Assembly (NCBI RefSeq): GCF_000003815.2
Contig: NC_049986.1
Span: forward strand, 17,413,542-17,477,541
DNA length: 64,000 bases
Reading direction: 5' to 3'
Source of the DNA: Branchiostoma floridae
Taxonomy: Eukaryota > Chordata > Leptocardii > Amphioxiformes > Branchiostomatidae
Below, piece after piece: positions 15,301 through 30,300 of this stretch. Both the position numbers and the translations under genes were made by a program. The notes under the pieces are model-generated. The model was not told the origin of the DNA and did not search any database. It worked only from the letters and a program-made list of their open reading frames with translations. Position 1 is the stretch's first letter. Each line of letters opens with the position of its first letter.

Positions 15301-18300
15301 TATGATACCACATTATGGAGGAAAATTTATGGTGCCATCCCATCAGAGCCATAAAACTTGACCTGTAGTAAAATTTTTATGTTTCAAGATTTATGCTCAT
15401 GCTTACACATGACATTTTATGTCGTAGCAAAACCCAATTAATTTTTCTTTTATTACTGTAGCAACATTAGAAATCCCATTAGAACAAGGCTTTTGTTGGT
15501 AAAGACAGCGAAGTTTAAGTTATGAGGTCTCTTTCACCATTCCCAGTAAGAGAAAAGAACTGTCATCTTCTTATCATTGCAGTAAAGCATTAAATTTTGC
15601 GTTACGTTTGTTATGAGCTCCTATTGAAGCTCGTCTAAGTCAAAAGAACTGTCATTATTGCACTGATTGCAGTGAACATTCATTACATGTATAATGTAGT
15701 CTGCTTGATCCTAAAGGTATGATAGGAAAATTCTGAACACATAACCTTCACCTCAATCAACTCTAAAGTTCACAATAATACTGATGTTACATCGGTAGAA
15801 AACAAGCCTTTGACGATAGTCTTAACATGTATGACACTTCTAAATCCAGAACAAGCCCTAATCTTTTGTCAAACATACCTTCATATGGGAAGAACCACTC
15901 CTGAAAGAGTCTATTCTGGTTCAAACTGTCTGGTGAAGTCTGTTTGCGAGGTCACGTATTGCAGATCAATATGTACTGCATGTACATACCGACATTCCTT
16001 CAGCTGGTCAGGCCCTACCCAGGCAGCTAGCTGGGTAATGTTTGGGTATGGGCCAGATCTAGATTTAGGGACAGTCCATGATTTGTCATCATGCGGGTTT
16101 ACACAGGGGAGTACCACTGCCTATGCTGGTAGGGTGTACAACTTGTCCCAAACCTTTCCAATCGAATGTTCCTACATATTCGGCTGTTACAAGAATCGAG
16201 AAATAGAAAAATAAATCTAATGGATTAATAGAAAAGAGATTTCTATACTGATTTTGATTTTCCTTCACATACAATGTATGATTAGACTGGAAAGGACAAA
16301 TCTGAACATACAATGTCTATTGGCGAGATATGTATTGAAAAAGCCATTACATTTCTTGATTAACATTAATGATGCACAGTAAAAATTCATGAAGTTGTGA
16401 TTTCCAAACCTCTGCTTTTCCTTAGGGGTTCATAATTAAGTCTCTGATGGCTTCCACAAGCAATTTAAAAAAGAAGAAGGATAACAGATCAAAAGAAGGT
16501 ATAAGTTAGTTTGGAGTGTTAGCTATAATGTTCATAGTAAAACATTACACTCACTTAGCATAGACAAAGGATAATTTCACGGCAATAAAACAGTCTTATT
16601 ATTCATTGAATTATCATAAATATAGCTCATTACACCACAGAAAGATGGAGGTTCAGAATTCATCATGCACAAAACTGGGTTTCCCAGGTGTCCCTAGAAA
16701 CCAATTAATCTTCCTGTCAGTACTGGATGATTAACTTTTTATTCCTTCTCAAATTTTCACCACTAAAAAAAGCCAAATGACAAGCTTTTCTGAGTATTTT
16801 CTTTCGGTGCAGGTAAGTCAATGTTTTAGCATTCATTTAGCTTTCGCCAGTTTTAAAACCTTGACAGTTTTATCAGTTAAGACCCCGCCCCTCGACACAC
16901 AAAAGCACACAACACCTATATGTATACAACTGTAGACTTCTAAAACATATCTGAAACAACAGACTTTCCTGAAATGATAAGAGATTTGGCGAGTGTTCAT
17001 GCTTTTACATTTTCTTTTGCATCAAAATCGCATGCTTTACAAGCCTAAAAATAGTATGGCTTATCACTTTCATCTTAAGTACTGAATATATAGTAAGGCA
17101 GGTAATCATTGAGTATCCTGAGTCTGAGTCACAGGACGTATGACAAACTAGAAGTACCTTAGGTAGCCTCCACCAAGCCTTCCTACCTTACTGGGAGTAG
17201 AATTTGGCAAAAAATCATCAGGAAATTGGGCAGGAGAGTCAGTCCATGCTAAGGTTCATGTTTCCCCTCCGGCTGCATGGCCAGCCAACTCCTCTGGTAG
17301 CAAAACTTTCTTTGCAAATCAGTCTCCCTATAATAGCGAGTGTAGAGACTATACCTTGGGGATGAGCACACATCTCTCTGCATCCTGATTGATCAGGACC
17401 TGGTACAGATATCATCCCCACAAGGAAGTCATTCATCAACCTTAACTGATCATCTGTGACACACTTCAGCCCATAAAATATCATATGAAATACTGATTAT
17501 CAGGATACGGAAAGTTTATGTTTTACTGCAGGCCATATATCGCAGTATCTCTATTGTCCTATCACAATGATAACTTGGAATTATGACAGTGTGAAGCAAG
17601 GAGAGGATTACGGAAAATCTTGATATAGTACAATTTATAGCATATGTGCCTATAAGTATAAATGACAGCTCTTCCAACGGCAGATTTCTACATGACTTTA
17701 GAAAAAAAATTAATTCAAATATTCAATGGCAATGGGAGCCCATGTTAATGATTTTCATTATTAAATTTGTCCTTTTAACCTTAAGAAAATATCTTTTTGT
17801 CAGTTTCATGTCACAAAGTTCAGATTATAACTCTAGACAGACCACGTGAAATTTTTGTCTGTCCCAACAAGCAAATTTCCAACCAAGGAGGACAGAGGGA
17901 CAGGTCCTGGAGACAGCCCTGAATCAAATACTGGCGGATCTCAATAAGATTCAGGAAACCAAAACTCAATACAAACACTTGCCTGACAGCAGGACACAGG
18001 GAATCATGATTTATAATCATCTGTATGCAGAATCACGCCGGCACAAAGACAACTAACCACTAATTACATCCGGCTCTCATTTTCCGACAGGAGCAAATAT
18101 TTGAGATGTGATAGAAAATACTTATTACTGGATCAGAACCTGATAAATGAAATTGATGATGCCTTTCCCACACCTGCATATGTATAGTTTATGCATATGG
18201 ACAATAAAAAACACAGACCATGCATAGAAGTACATGATTATACTGATGATCAATTTCTAAACAAAGCTGAAACTCAACTCTTGGAGTCTACCTATCCCTT

Positions 18301-21300
18301 TCCTACTTGTGTTTAAGTCCAACTGCTAACTGAGAAGCTTGGATTACATTGCCTCCCTGTCCTCTATGTCTCTTATATTAGCATACTGACAGTGAAAACA
18401 TTGGTGCTTTGGAGGATGTATATCATAGATATCAATACCATCTTACCTGACATACATGTAGGTTGTTGTCCAAACAGAACCTTTCCAAAATTCCTTGTGT
18501 CTTGGTCTCTGTCTTGGCTAAAATTAAGCTTCCTTTTCTGGCTCCTTCCTTTTATATCTATCTTCACCAAGATGCTAACAAACAAAATTCACACCAGTTC
18601 CGATGACCTCAAGACTCTATTTCTGTACAGACTTACTCAGTAAAAGTTTGCAGATTGATGACGATTTGTCTGGTAACTTTCCCTTTCGTAATGAGGTAGC
18701 GACTGAGTTTGACAGAAGGAACACTGTGAATGGATAAAACACTTCCAAATCCAACTTCTGCTTTCACAGCTTATCTTATCTTCTGGCAAAGGCAACAGCA
18801 TTATTACAGAGGTCTAACCAACATCAGCAAATGGCATAAATGAAGATTTAACTTTCACACATGTTTTCCGAAATGCTGTATCATTCCAGAACAAGTGAAT
18901 GTGTAACAAGTAAATATATAATGAATATTTCTATGAATATATATAAATTCCACTTACAGAGTCTCTCACAAACATATTGGTATTGAATCAGGAGAAAAAG
19001 CAACTGTTAGTCCAGACCTCAAATGCTCTTATAAAACTTGGAGAACCTGCAAGCTGGCGCACTACACTCACTCACTACAATTCTTTATTTTCTGTCAGAA
19101 CAATGATTAAAAGTATCAGTCTCTCTCAGCACAAAATGTTCTCTGTCTGAATCTAACTCCAGTTTCGGGTGAAACCAAAGACCACTTCCTACCAAAAACA
19201 TCAACTACACAGAGCACCCTTCTATAGACTATAGACACAGGAAACCACAAGCTGGCCACGTAATCCTCCAAAAATATACCACACCAAATCGGACATGAAC
19301 ATTTACATGAAGCATGGGTCTTTGATGTAGATTTCTACATGCGCTCAAGGAACAAGTGAGAAACAAATGCCCTTTTTTTTGGATGTACCACAGGTATAAT
19401 GCTAACCATCTATCAAAACAAGGTAAGAAAACTGCTTGAGGTCAAGGTCTTTCACCTTATGCAATAATTAAGTCACTCCCAGAAGATGGAGCTCAAGCAA
19501 AATAAGGAGAGAAAAAACTAACGGAAGTCAGCTTTTGAAAAAAAGGTACTTTACTTTCTGGAAACACTTGATGACGCCATAGTTCAGATTCGTGTGATCT
19601 TAAAGTTGTGACACACTGAGTATATAAACATGACATCACCCTTCTGACTTTTCACTATTTACACTTTCCTACATCCCTGGAGAGAGATAAAGTCAGGCTG
19701 ACTTGCCAAACAGACAGGTTTACTAGTACTCTTCCACTGACATTTTAACCTTAGAGTCCCATCAATATTATTCCATGGATAAAACTATAAAGTTTTAAAG
19801 AGTAGAAAGAGTCATACTTGCCTGAGACAAAAGAAAGGCAATACTTGGTTTGCATCATCTGTTCATGATAGCACTCCTCCACCTTTTATATTCCTTCTTT
19901 CGTCCATCTTTTTTTGTTTTTGTACTTTGATGATGACAAATGCCTTACAAAGACAACGGAAGGCACATAAAAATTATACGCTCTTGTACTATGTCTTATC
20001 TTTTTCTGCAACAGTAACTCCTTTTAGTTTTGGTTCATTGGAGAAGTACACACACACACATACATACACACACAGAAGTGACTCACCTTGAAAATTCTCC
20101 AAGGACTTAAAAAACAAGGACTCCTATCTTGTTAGGTAAGAAAAGGATGTGTAAATATTACTAGTACTCCTACCGTATCACCGCATGGCCTCAGGTTTTC
20201 TGAGAAGTTATGACAGATACGTCCATAAGTAGACAGTGACAAGGGATGCAGTGTCTGGATGCAAGGTGGAAAGTTGCATTTTTATGCTTGTCTAAATTCT
20301 GTCTTTCTTGATTGTTGCTATGAAAACTACTTGACTAGTGTATGTAAAATAACAGATTGTAATTCCCTCATGGTTCAAATAGCATATAAGCAAACAGGGG
20401 CTATTCTTAGAAGGATACTGGGAGCTAGTAAACTTTGCTACCCCTCAACAAGCTGTGAACACAAAGCCACTACAGCCCCCAATAGGTTGGGTATGTTCCA
20501 TATTTCAACCATCCTGCAGCAATTGTGAACAATTAGTCTCTATAAAATGAAGGCCATATCACTAAGGTCCTCAAAAAGTACCAAGCACAAGTGCAAAGAT
20601 TACATTTAGCCTCTGGTATGATAGTAGAACAAATAAACTGCAGCTGTGTGGTCTGACTTTTGACATACTGGCGGTGTTAGAACTTACCCTGAACTTGGCT
20701 CCAACAAGGAGAGCTTTGTGACTCCCTCCAGACAAACTTCTTAACCAGCTCTGATGGGTTTCTTTGAAGTGCTGTGAGGGGCAGCATCTGAAGGAGCGAG
20801 AAGGAGACAGCAAGACAAAGAGGTGCTTACTGACAGTGAAAGTGGCACATCATCTTGTTACCACATCCACTTACAAAACAGCCAAGAAGTCTACAAACTT
20901 GGAAGCAAAGAAAAACAACTTCACAGACTTACAAGAGAGGCACATCGAACCAACACTGCAAAAGACAAGACATTTAGAATGCTCTAAATAACAATGTCTA
21001 CCTTTCCAATGCTGGACATGTTCATGTAAGATGCATCCACTAGAGAAAATGTCTTGAAAATGGCCAGTTTCAAAGATAAAACATCCAGACAATATAGTTG
21101 ACAGGTAATGTCAGTTGTGGGGGATTGGCTCCAATATTTTTCAACACCAAGCATTTACTGGACCTGATAGCAGGCAGAGAAAAATAAAGCCAAAGTGGGA
21201 AGTGTTTCAATGCCTTTCATGCATGGCAAGAAGAAACAACCATGTGTACATAGGGATTATAATGCCAGGTTGATCTTTCAGACATTAGAGACAAGTACAA

Positions 21301-24300
21301 TAGGAAATGTACGGATGAAGTTGACCATCGATGACTGAAGTTACACTAGAATGTTTTTAAAACATCACGGCCAAGATATCACCTCCAGAACATCAAAACA
21401 AAGTTTCTAAAGCAAACACGCATCTTTCCGCATATCCATTCCAAGAACTCTTAAGTAAGTTTTACTAAGCTTAAGAAAAACAACTAGGGCAAACTTTATG
21501 AAAGTTACCTTTCCTTTGTTGAAACCTTATTTGTTCTTCCTGTTTTAACAAACAAAGGTGAGGGAAAGGTTAGAGAGATAGTATAACAAAGGGAATGTAG
21601 AAACAGTTAGTCAGGATTTTCAACACTCTCCACTTAAGGAGACTATTATCAATTGGGCCCAACTCTTGTGTACTCCTTCGTTTGTTTACCTGTAGTGGTG
21701 TGTATCCAGTAAGGACGTCTCAGGTTTAAAGGCTAGGTCTATCCATCGCCACCAGATACTTTTACAACACATTAGCATATCCAGTAACCACAGTGGTATT
21801 TTTGTAGCCCCCAGAAGCCAAGCTAAAATACAATACTATGATAGGCTTGTACAGTATCATCGTACTTGTACAGTATATGATTCTGTTACATCAAACTTGT
21901 TCGGAAGTGTGTTAATGCAAAACTATAAGATAATATAATACACCACAATGTGCCGATGCCTGCCACTCTGACCCTTTAACAAACTTGGCCAACGGCTAAT
22001 CAGGTGGACTTACTCACTTAGCCCAACACCCTGGTCAACTCAGCCCAATCGTTATACTTGTTACACTGATCTTCCATTTCAAAAAGCAAGAGCTCTTACC
22101 TTTCTTTGTCATTAATGCTAGCCACATACTTTTCAATGAGCTACAGGGTTAGATCTACATGTACCAAGTTGAAGACATCCTTTATATACACACATACATA
22201 CCACTGTCAGTTGAAGAAACAACTGAATCTTCAGGGAGAGATTTCTCCTCCTAGAAACTGGCTGGAAAACCCAACTGTTACAGTTTGATCACAGTGGAAT
22301 CGAGGTCGCTAAGTGAGGGACTAAACTTGATTAGCTGTCAGAAACAAGATTAACCTATGAGAGAGAATAATCCTGTTACCATTGGCAGCAGAATCGAGGG
22401 TTGAAAGACCACACAGGAATTCCTCTGCGCTGTTTATCTCTGTATTAGCTGAAGCCTCGTCCTGCATTAGTGACAACTTTTTACACCTATTGTCACTGAT
22501 TACACAGGGCTGGGAAACACCCATAGCAAGCAATCACAGTCTATATTTTCAGCTTAAGAAATGCTATTACTTAGCGACTGATAAGAAAACTGGCAAACCC
22601 TATCTAACTGTCCAGAACATAGGTCCAGTACATACAAATCTAAATTAAAAGTCAGCAAGCACGATCTTGAACAATGTTAAGCTCACATAAAAGTTCAGAT
22701 TTTGTTTTTGTTGCTGTTGATTCTCCCTAGAACAAACTCCTCAATTTCAAAATATACATTCATAGCATGAATGATATCGTATAAAGCAATCTTTATACTA
22801 CAAAATATAACTCAACTTAACAGAGCATAATTGCTTTTAGGTTTTAACAACTTCCTCCCTCCTAAAAGAACCTTGCTTGTTTATTTGTTTGTTCGTTTGT
22901 TTGTTTGTTTTCATCCAACTTTGTAAGTTGGGAAAGGGCTATTCAAATGCACTGCAGTTTCTTGCAATGAAGACCTTGCTCCTGAGTGTCCACTCTATAC
23001 CTCTGCTATATTTGAGTGACAGCATTGTGACACTGACATAGAGAAAATAGAACCCAAAGGCAGCAAGGTCACCACACCAAGTCAGGGGTCAAGACAGGTC
23101 ATCTGTTAGACCCTCCCTCTTCTTTTCAAAAGAGCAGAAATTGAAACAAGCAGGACAAGGGTAGAATCACAACAATGGGCACCTCACTCAGTCACTGTCA
23201 GGAGAGTGTGGACCAGGAATTCATTACTATACTGGGGGTTTTGTGTAGGGAAAAAAAGTTTGTATAACAAGTATGGTATATGCATTATTCTGTAGCATTT
23301 TGGGCATCTTCATCCATTTGCCAGTGTGTCAGGAATACAAATGAAATTTGCTTCATTATGCACAACCTCAGAGCATACTTATCTTATAGCCAATATATGA
23401 ATACATCATCATCATCATCATCATGCATCCAGTTCTTTTACCGGTGAGGCACACTAGATATAACATCCTTTGGTAATAAAACTCAACTTTTATAGACCAG
23501 TTTCACAGAGATCTATATTAGTACAGATTCTTTGAACACTAATTTTCGCTTCATTCAAAAATGCTAACTTTAAGAACTTCTACAATCTTTTTTACTAGTA
23601 GCGTTAGCAATGATTGTGCACCCATATTAATTCATGGTTTCCAATTCCAAAAGCTTATAGTTAAAGCAGTTAATTGTCTTAAAGAACCTCTTAAATAAGT
23701 TAAAATAAATTTGCTTGCTTGCCAAGTTTCTCACAGAACCAAGAGTTCTCTTTTTAACAGCTTCATCATTATTCACACTGCAGACCATTAGATACAGACA
23801 AACACTGCCGTCTCCTGTATGTCTTAAGTCCTCACCCCATAATTTAGATCACGACTATTGGGCCCAATGCAGCCTAAATTCAATGGTCAGTTCCCCACAT
23901 TTGCTCATGTGACAATAAGCATCGGGTCCATAATAGTTTTCTGCTCAAAAGGTTCAGTCACTGGATAATCTGACCCTGGGTTTCCCAGGTTTTCACCTAG
24001 CAGTGGAGGAAGAATTTTCAATTGACCACTTCATAGAAGTGTGCACAGCAGTGACAGCATTGTCAGAAGCACCAGGGTTACCAGCAACAATATGTGAAAG
24101 GCAGACCAGAATAGGACATTGTCAACCACTCTCTCATGAATAAGACTTATAAACCAAAGTGCGGTTCTTTTTTAATGCTTTTATCTTTTCTGTTCTTTTA
24201 GACCAGTCTTTACAATTGCTCCCACAGGGGCAGAAAAGTTTCGAAGCTTTCGAATTTTTTTCTCTGAGCAGAATCCAAGATAATTGAAAAGGGAACAAAG

Positions 24301-27300
24301 GTTTGTAAAGCATATCCCAGCAGCCTCAGGCTGAATCTGTGTCATTCAAAAAAGCACTTGCTATTTTCAACTGAACTGCAAGGTGGCTCTTTTGTACAGC
24401 GTTCCAAGACGTAAACTTTTTAACTAGCTCCCCCTTGCTTTCCTTTTAAATACTACATGCTTCTGAAATCGTCACCTTGATCTTGTGTCTCACACACAAT
24501 TTGAAAAAAAAACTCTGCCTCATGTCAAAGCTTTTATAACAAAAACATTTTTGTTGATTCATATTTACAGAAAATAAGCCCATGTCTTTTTTTTAAAGCT
24601 GCCCTTTAGTAAATGAACAAAATGCAGTGAACTTGGTAAACCTTACAAACACATATTAAGTAGGTACACTTACTTCTCTAGAGATCTCCAACTTGCAAGT
24701 GTCTCTGGCAGCAACTAGTTTTTCAGTCCATCTTCCTACAATAAAAAAAAACATCAAAATCAATCAGTATGATATAATGTTAAGTTGTCAAGACAAGTTC
24801 GAGAGGATTCGGCTGCATGGTTGTTCCCTTGATGTACACATGCACAATAGCTAGATAAGCCAAAAGCTGTTATGTTTCACATATTTCTGATGTTTGAAAA
24901 CTACATGACGACTACCAGAGGGAGCGTGAACAGTGAATGGATCAGCCCCATCCCTATTTGTCATTCGCATTTTCGGAACCATCCGTTGAGAGCAACTCAG
25001 TGGAAAATACATGGGTTACAACAGGAGGGGGTGGAAACTGATTGAAATCCAGCAGGCCATCAAGAATAGGTCCCCCAGATGTGACAATGGGTCTTTATCC
25101 ATTACCCCTTACCATGTAATGCTGTATATCTGGTTCTGTGCAGAAATAAACACTACCAGGTATTACACCAAAAACTAAAATCAACTTTCTCAGCTTCTCT
25201 TACAAACTATTCCATAATTTGCAAAGATAAATAACTTTAGAATATACTACATCAGAGTAAACAGTATCATATCTCTCTGGAATACCATTCTTACTGTGAA
25301 CTATATGTGAACTTTACTTTCCCAGCCATTGATAACAATGCCCTGTTCTCTAGTAAATGACATGCGTGAAATATACTAAATGCTCCTGGCTCCAAAATTA
25401 TACCTTTTCAAGTCAAACTCACAGTTAGTAATTGGTCCAGCAGACATTGAAGTATGATGTAGAAACCTCATTCATTGTACCAGTCATGGCTTATAAGTAT
25501 AAATCTCAAGAAAATGTGTCAATCAAACGTCAGCCTGGAATCAAGGCACCATTTACCATTTTAACTGCAGAGTCTGGTAGTATTGCTAACTGGGACGTTT
25601 GGTAAAATACTACAGGAGAGCGCAATGTGTGTTGATGATGTCTCTAACATTGGTATCTTAGAAAGTATAACTCTTACAATTCTACTTCCAGCAGAGTGTC
25701 AAAGGAGAGCTCTACTTTACATTACAAGTGTATATAAACAATTCTGGAGTTCCAGATAATTGGAAGAGCCCAAAGTAACCACTGTACCCATTCTGTGCCT
25801 CGATGTGTAACAATGCATGGACAATAGATGGGACAACCTGCCAGGCACCATTGTCTGTAAGAGGAGGGGCAAGATGGGCAGGAGTGAACAGCCAGACCAT
25901 CAAATACGGAAAGGTGAGAACTTCATTGAAAACCAAGCTTTTCTTAACAAAGGGACTGGTACTGGCAGCCATGGAAACAGCTAGGGACATGGAGTTATCA
26001 TATGCAGATAAGGTTGCACTGTGGGCAGAAGACATCATTTGGACACACCTACCTATTGAATTGTTGTTTTTATTGATCATAATCTTTTACAGTTTATAGT
26101 AAGAAAGGAGTAGAAACAAACCTGCACCAAAACCAGGCACAGATCCCAAACCCAGCAATGCAAACCACTATGCCAAAAGGGCAGAGCTGTTTGGCATGGT
26201 CGGTTTGGTGGTGCTTGAACCCCACTGTTACAGTTTCAAAGGAGTAAAGAATTTAGGTGTATAAGGAAAAGGGAAATATACTTTTTACGCACACTATTCA
26301 TCTTGTTCTTCTTGTCATCTGTTGGCAAACAACAGAGTACATAAGAAAAGAGTATTTGATTGGCATGTGTCACTCTAGTCAAATCCTTCTGAACTCAGCC
26401 TGAGAAAACAGAAAATGTGAGCGTACAGCAACCAACTGAACCGGAGTGACCTGTACTCGTGTACCATGAATAGGAGAGGTGGAGGGGCCTGCCAGTCAAC
26501 AACTACAAGTAAACAATACACTGTCTACTGAATGGATGGGTTCTTTATAATTATAACAGAGCAATCATTTCAGTAGTGATGAAGTTTCCAAGTGTGTTCT
26601 GAGGAGGCCCATAAAAAACCTGTTTGGACAAAGGGCAGGCATAAAAAGGTAACTAACAAAAGCCCTGGATATTACTTGTCCTGAAATGATTGCGATCTTG
26701 AGGTCAGAGCAGGACAGAAGAATACGAAGACCTCCCAGCCAGTTTCCATGGTAACCAAACTGCCGTCAATGGGGTTTGCCAAACTGCGCCATCTGCGTCC
26801 GGAAAAGATCGATGGCCGCAGAGAGTTAAACAACCGATAGCATCACTTAAACTGCCAACAAAATGGATCCTGCCTCCCGAAGGATGACATTAACACAATT
26901 CTACTTTTGGGGCAGGGATGACCTGGGTCCCACTGCGTCCGAACGCGAGACGAAAATTATCGTAATTAGGTGAAACGTCCGGGACTGCCCCTTTGTGAGT
27001 TAATTCAATTAACCATTGTGGACGGCATCAAGTCAGACAGCAGTTTAATGCAGTTGGCTATGGCTGCCGCTAGAAATTAAATTCAGCAGCGGCCGGGAAC
27101 AATGGCAGGAGAAAGGAGCGGGCGCCTCCATTGTGAGGGACGGTTTTACGCACCAGACCGTGGAGCATTCTGACCTGACTTGTGTGACACACGCCACAAA
27201 GCCTGCTGTAGGTCACAATGGTGCGAAGCGCTGGTTAGCATCTTCATTGTTTGAGATGAAGACTTCTGCACTTTGGCCTGGAAAACAGCTCTGACTACAG

Positions 27301-30300
27301 CTGCCGGAGCTGAGCACCTCCGGGTTAGGGTCAATCATTCATGTCAGAAACACCGGGACTTTGCCAAATGAGTCTATTGAAATCCATCTCACAATTACAA
27401 GCAAATAGAACAGGACATTAATGAAGGTGGAATACTTGTATTGACACTGACACCTTCACTTCCAAACCCCACATGGTTCCTGTATTAAAACTGATCGTCT
27501 ATCTTCAAAACTTCCGTAACATTTTGGACAATATGAACAAAGTGTCATGCAAAGTTTAGTTTCTACATCATTAAAGATAATTTAAAATACCAGTGCCTGA
27601 CATTGTAAACCATACCTCAATATTTGAATTAACAAATTTCCATTCCCAATAGTATACATTTCCTTTGTAATGTTGTTATGTAATACTACGTAGAACATGG
27701 TTACAATCCATCAAATGTACAAGTACAACTACAACGTATACGTAATTATAAAAATTATAAAGACAACAGTTTAAAGTTAGTCACTGACACTTCCAGTATT
27801 TCATTCTGCATACAGTACACTCATAATCAACCAAACCTTGAAACACCCACTATTTTTCAAACTTGAAGACAATATTATAACCATGCCAAACTTGTTCCTT
27901 TCCTTGATAATCTAGCACTAAAAGTTGAACATTTTTCTTACCTGTCTGTTGCAGTAAAACAGCCCAGTAACATCAGGACCGCTCAGATTAACACCACAGA
28001 CCACTCTCCCCATAACGTACTCAGCGACCCTTTTAACAATGGCAACCCTACAATCCCTTCTACCCAGCTGCTGATGTTCCACATGCTGTGAGCAGCACTT
28101 GTATCTTTGACCTCTAAAAGCACACAGGCGCTGCAGTTGAACTCCACGCACCTGGCAGGCACTAATCCTGGGTTATAGCCATATGGGCTGGGGATCAGGG
28201 ACTGCAGTGGGTGATACTGATAATGCTCTAAAGCACGAAAATCTCCTGTTTTCAACAACGAAACAGAACACACAATGTCATGGGATAGGGGATTAGCTCA
28301 GTACCCATTCACTGTAATATCAGTGAGTTAAGATTTGAATAAATAGGTGAAATAATAGATTGGTGATATAAAACTGTTTTTCATCAGAATGCTTTCACTC
28401 AAAGCATCTCTTAATGAAAAGATCGGATTTTCCGTCAAATCTTATTCCGAGCCAGGAATCAGACTTATCTGAGTTTTGCAATCAGTAGGGGATTTGGATT
28501 GCTGTAAACTAGCCTTTAATTGGCAGCTTTATTCCACATGAGACATTGAATTCCTAGTAAACTTTCCATCACTAAGCTATTAGGAGGCTGGATAACAACA
28601 AAAAACTGATTCAGAAGAAGTTTTGGTATTTGATGTATCACTGAATATCTCTTTATTATAAAAATGACAAAAAAGTATTTTCAAAACGTGATGAAAATAC
28701 TACATCTAAAAATGTCTATTGCTACCATTCCTTTTTTCTCTCTCAAAGAATTCACAAAAAGAGTAAGACTTCACGAAGCTTTGTCCTGCTTTGAGAAAAC
28801 TGTCCCTAAAAATGGCTCATGCTACACCCTGAAACATTCCAATATTTCTGAATGAAAGAATCCACAGAAAGAGTAAGTCTTCACGCAGATAAGGGACCGT
28901 ACGATATTTATCGGGGGGGGAGGGCTGGTGCATTGGAAGTCGGATAAAAAAATTTTTTGATGGCCCTCCCCCCCATCTCAAAAAAATTTAACGTGACCCT
29001 CCCCCTCCACCTAAAAAAAATCAACATGACCCTCCCCCCGACAGGCATCATTAAACAGGTAGAAAAACAACCGATAAAATAATCTTAAAACAACATGTAT
29101 AGACGTCAGGGCACAAGGGCGCCGGGCCGGGCCAGTGTTCTCGCCAGGATTTTTTCACAGCGTCGGGGCAGGGGTCTGGGGGCATGCTCCCCCGGGAAAA
29201 TTTGGATTTTCAAACCCTCTAAAACAGAATTTCCTGCAACTTGAGAGGAAAATTATGCCCTTGAGATTGGATGCCGGTTGCCTTTTTTACTCCCGTTTTT
29301 CAGTAATCGACGTCCGCCCTCTCCCCAAAAATACGTTATAACTATAAGCTCGGGGAATCAGCAGTCCGTGATCTGGCCCGGGTATTATTTGTCCAGTCAT
29401 GTCTATATGAAAATTTTGGGGTTTTGATGCTTCCAAACATGTACAGGGCTCTAGCCAGTGAGTTCGTCAGCCCATGGAAAAATCCTGCCAATTTTTTTCC
29501 GGCATTGAATATTAAAAGAATGCCTACCTCGTGCGATCGATGTTGCGCCCTCCCGCATCAAATGCTAGTAGTTTTTCCAGAGGAATAGAATAAACGGCGC
29601 CATCACACCTTGTGTTTTTTTTTCTATTTTGCACGATGATTTTACTCAAATTTATCGAATCGGTCGGGTTTTACAAGGCCGCGACGTCATTTTCCACGAG
29701 CGTGCGTTTGTTTCGTGCGACCTCAGGTAACCCCGTTTTCGGCGTGAAATCTTTGGCTCGCCGCTGGATTTCTTTTTACATAGAGTAGAGTAGACCAAGA
29801 ACGTTATACATTATACGAAGGAGGGCGATCTGCTGCATCTTTGGCAGTGATCAGTGCCGGTGTAGTCTTGAAGGAGTAGCCAGAAAAGACGTGCTGGGCG
29901 CTGCGATCGACAGTCCGTCTGGGGAGGGGGGCGTGCCGCGGCATGTGCTACGGACGCCAATGCCAGTGCACAGCCGACTCGATCGACACTTGACAACAAT
30001 ATTGCGGCCCCTTTTTCTGCCGCAAATTTTGTCTTTTTGAAACAAAAGAAATGTTATAAATAAAAAATAAAGTGTATAGTTTTGGATTCTTCACGTATTT
30101 ACCGTGCACCGCTTTTGTAACTTAAATATTTTGGGAAACTCAGCCGAGCCGAGTGCGTCTTTCCAGAAAGAATAAGTCTGTAGACGGAATGACGTATGCC
30201 TGGCGGGAACACTGGTCCAGGGCAGCGCCACTTTGGGGGGCCTAGGGGGGCAAAGCCCCCCGGAAGCTCTTGCATTTTAGGCTATTCAGAAGGCTTATTT

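Larger units (their letters stand above)
431..18446 (-). other. Intron of about 18 kb in the unknown minus-strand gene
   Basis: This is the interval between proposed exons 7 and 6. It carries the 5-kb TA-flanked transposon, a tandemly duplicated MITE near 2 kb, a foldback at 11.2 kb, the 13.0-14.1 kb dispersed repeat and one copy of a dispersed repeat at 17.8 kb. Otherwise it is AT-rich sequence with scattered short open frames and no convincing exon. Additional exons could have been missed here, because the phase match between exons 6 and 7 does not exclude intervening symmetric exons. Confidence 0.5.

Noticed and set aside
15879..15900. 22-nt minus-strand microexon (EWFFPYE) with good GTATGT donor
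   Set aside because: Needs phase 0 on entry, whereas the preceding exon of the model leaves phase 1; the phase-1 reading hits a stop.
15810..16214. 134-codon plus-strand open frame
   Set aside because: No recognisable family and a similar frame on the other strand; treated as fortuitous.
25712..26099. Overlapping open frames of about 100-120 codons on both strands
   Set aside because: Neither has splice support or a recognisable family; which strand, if any, is coding cannot be decided.
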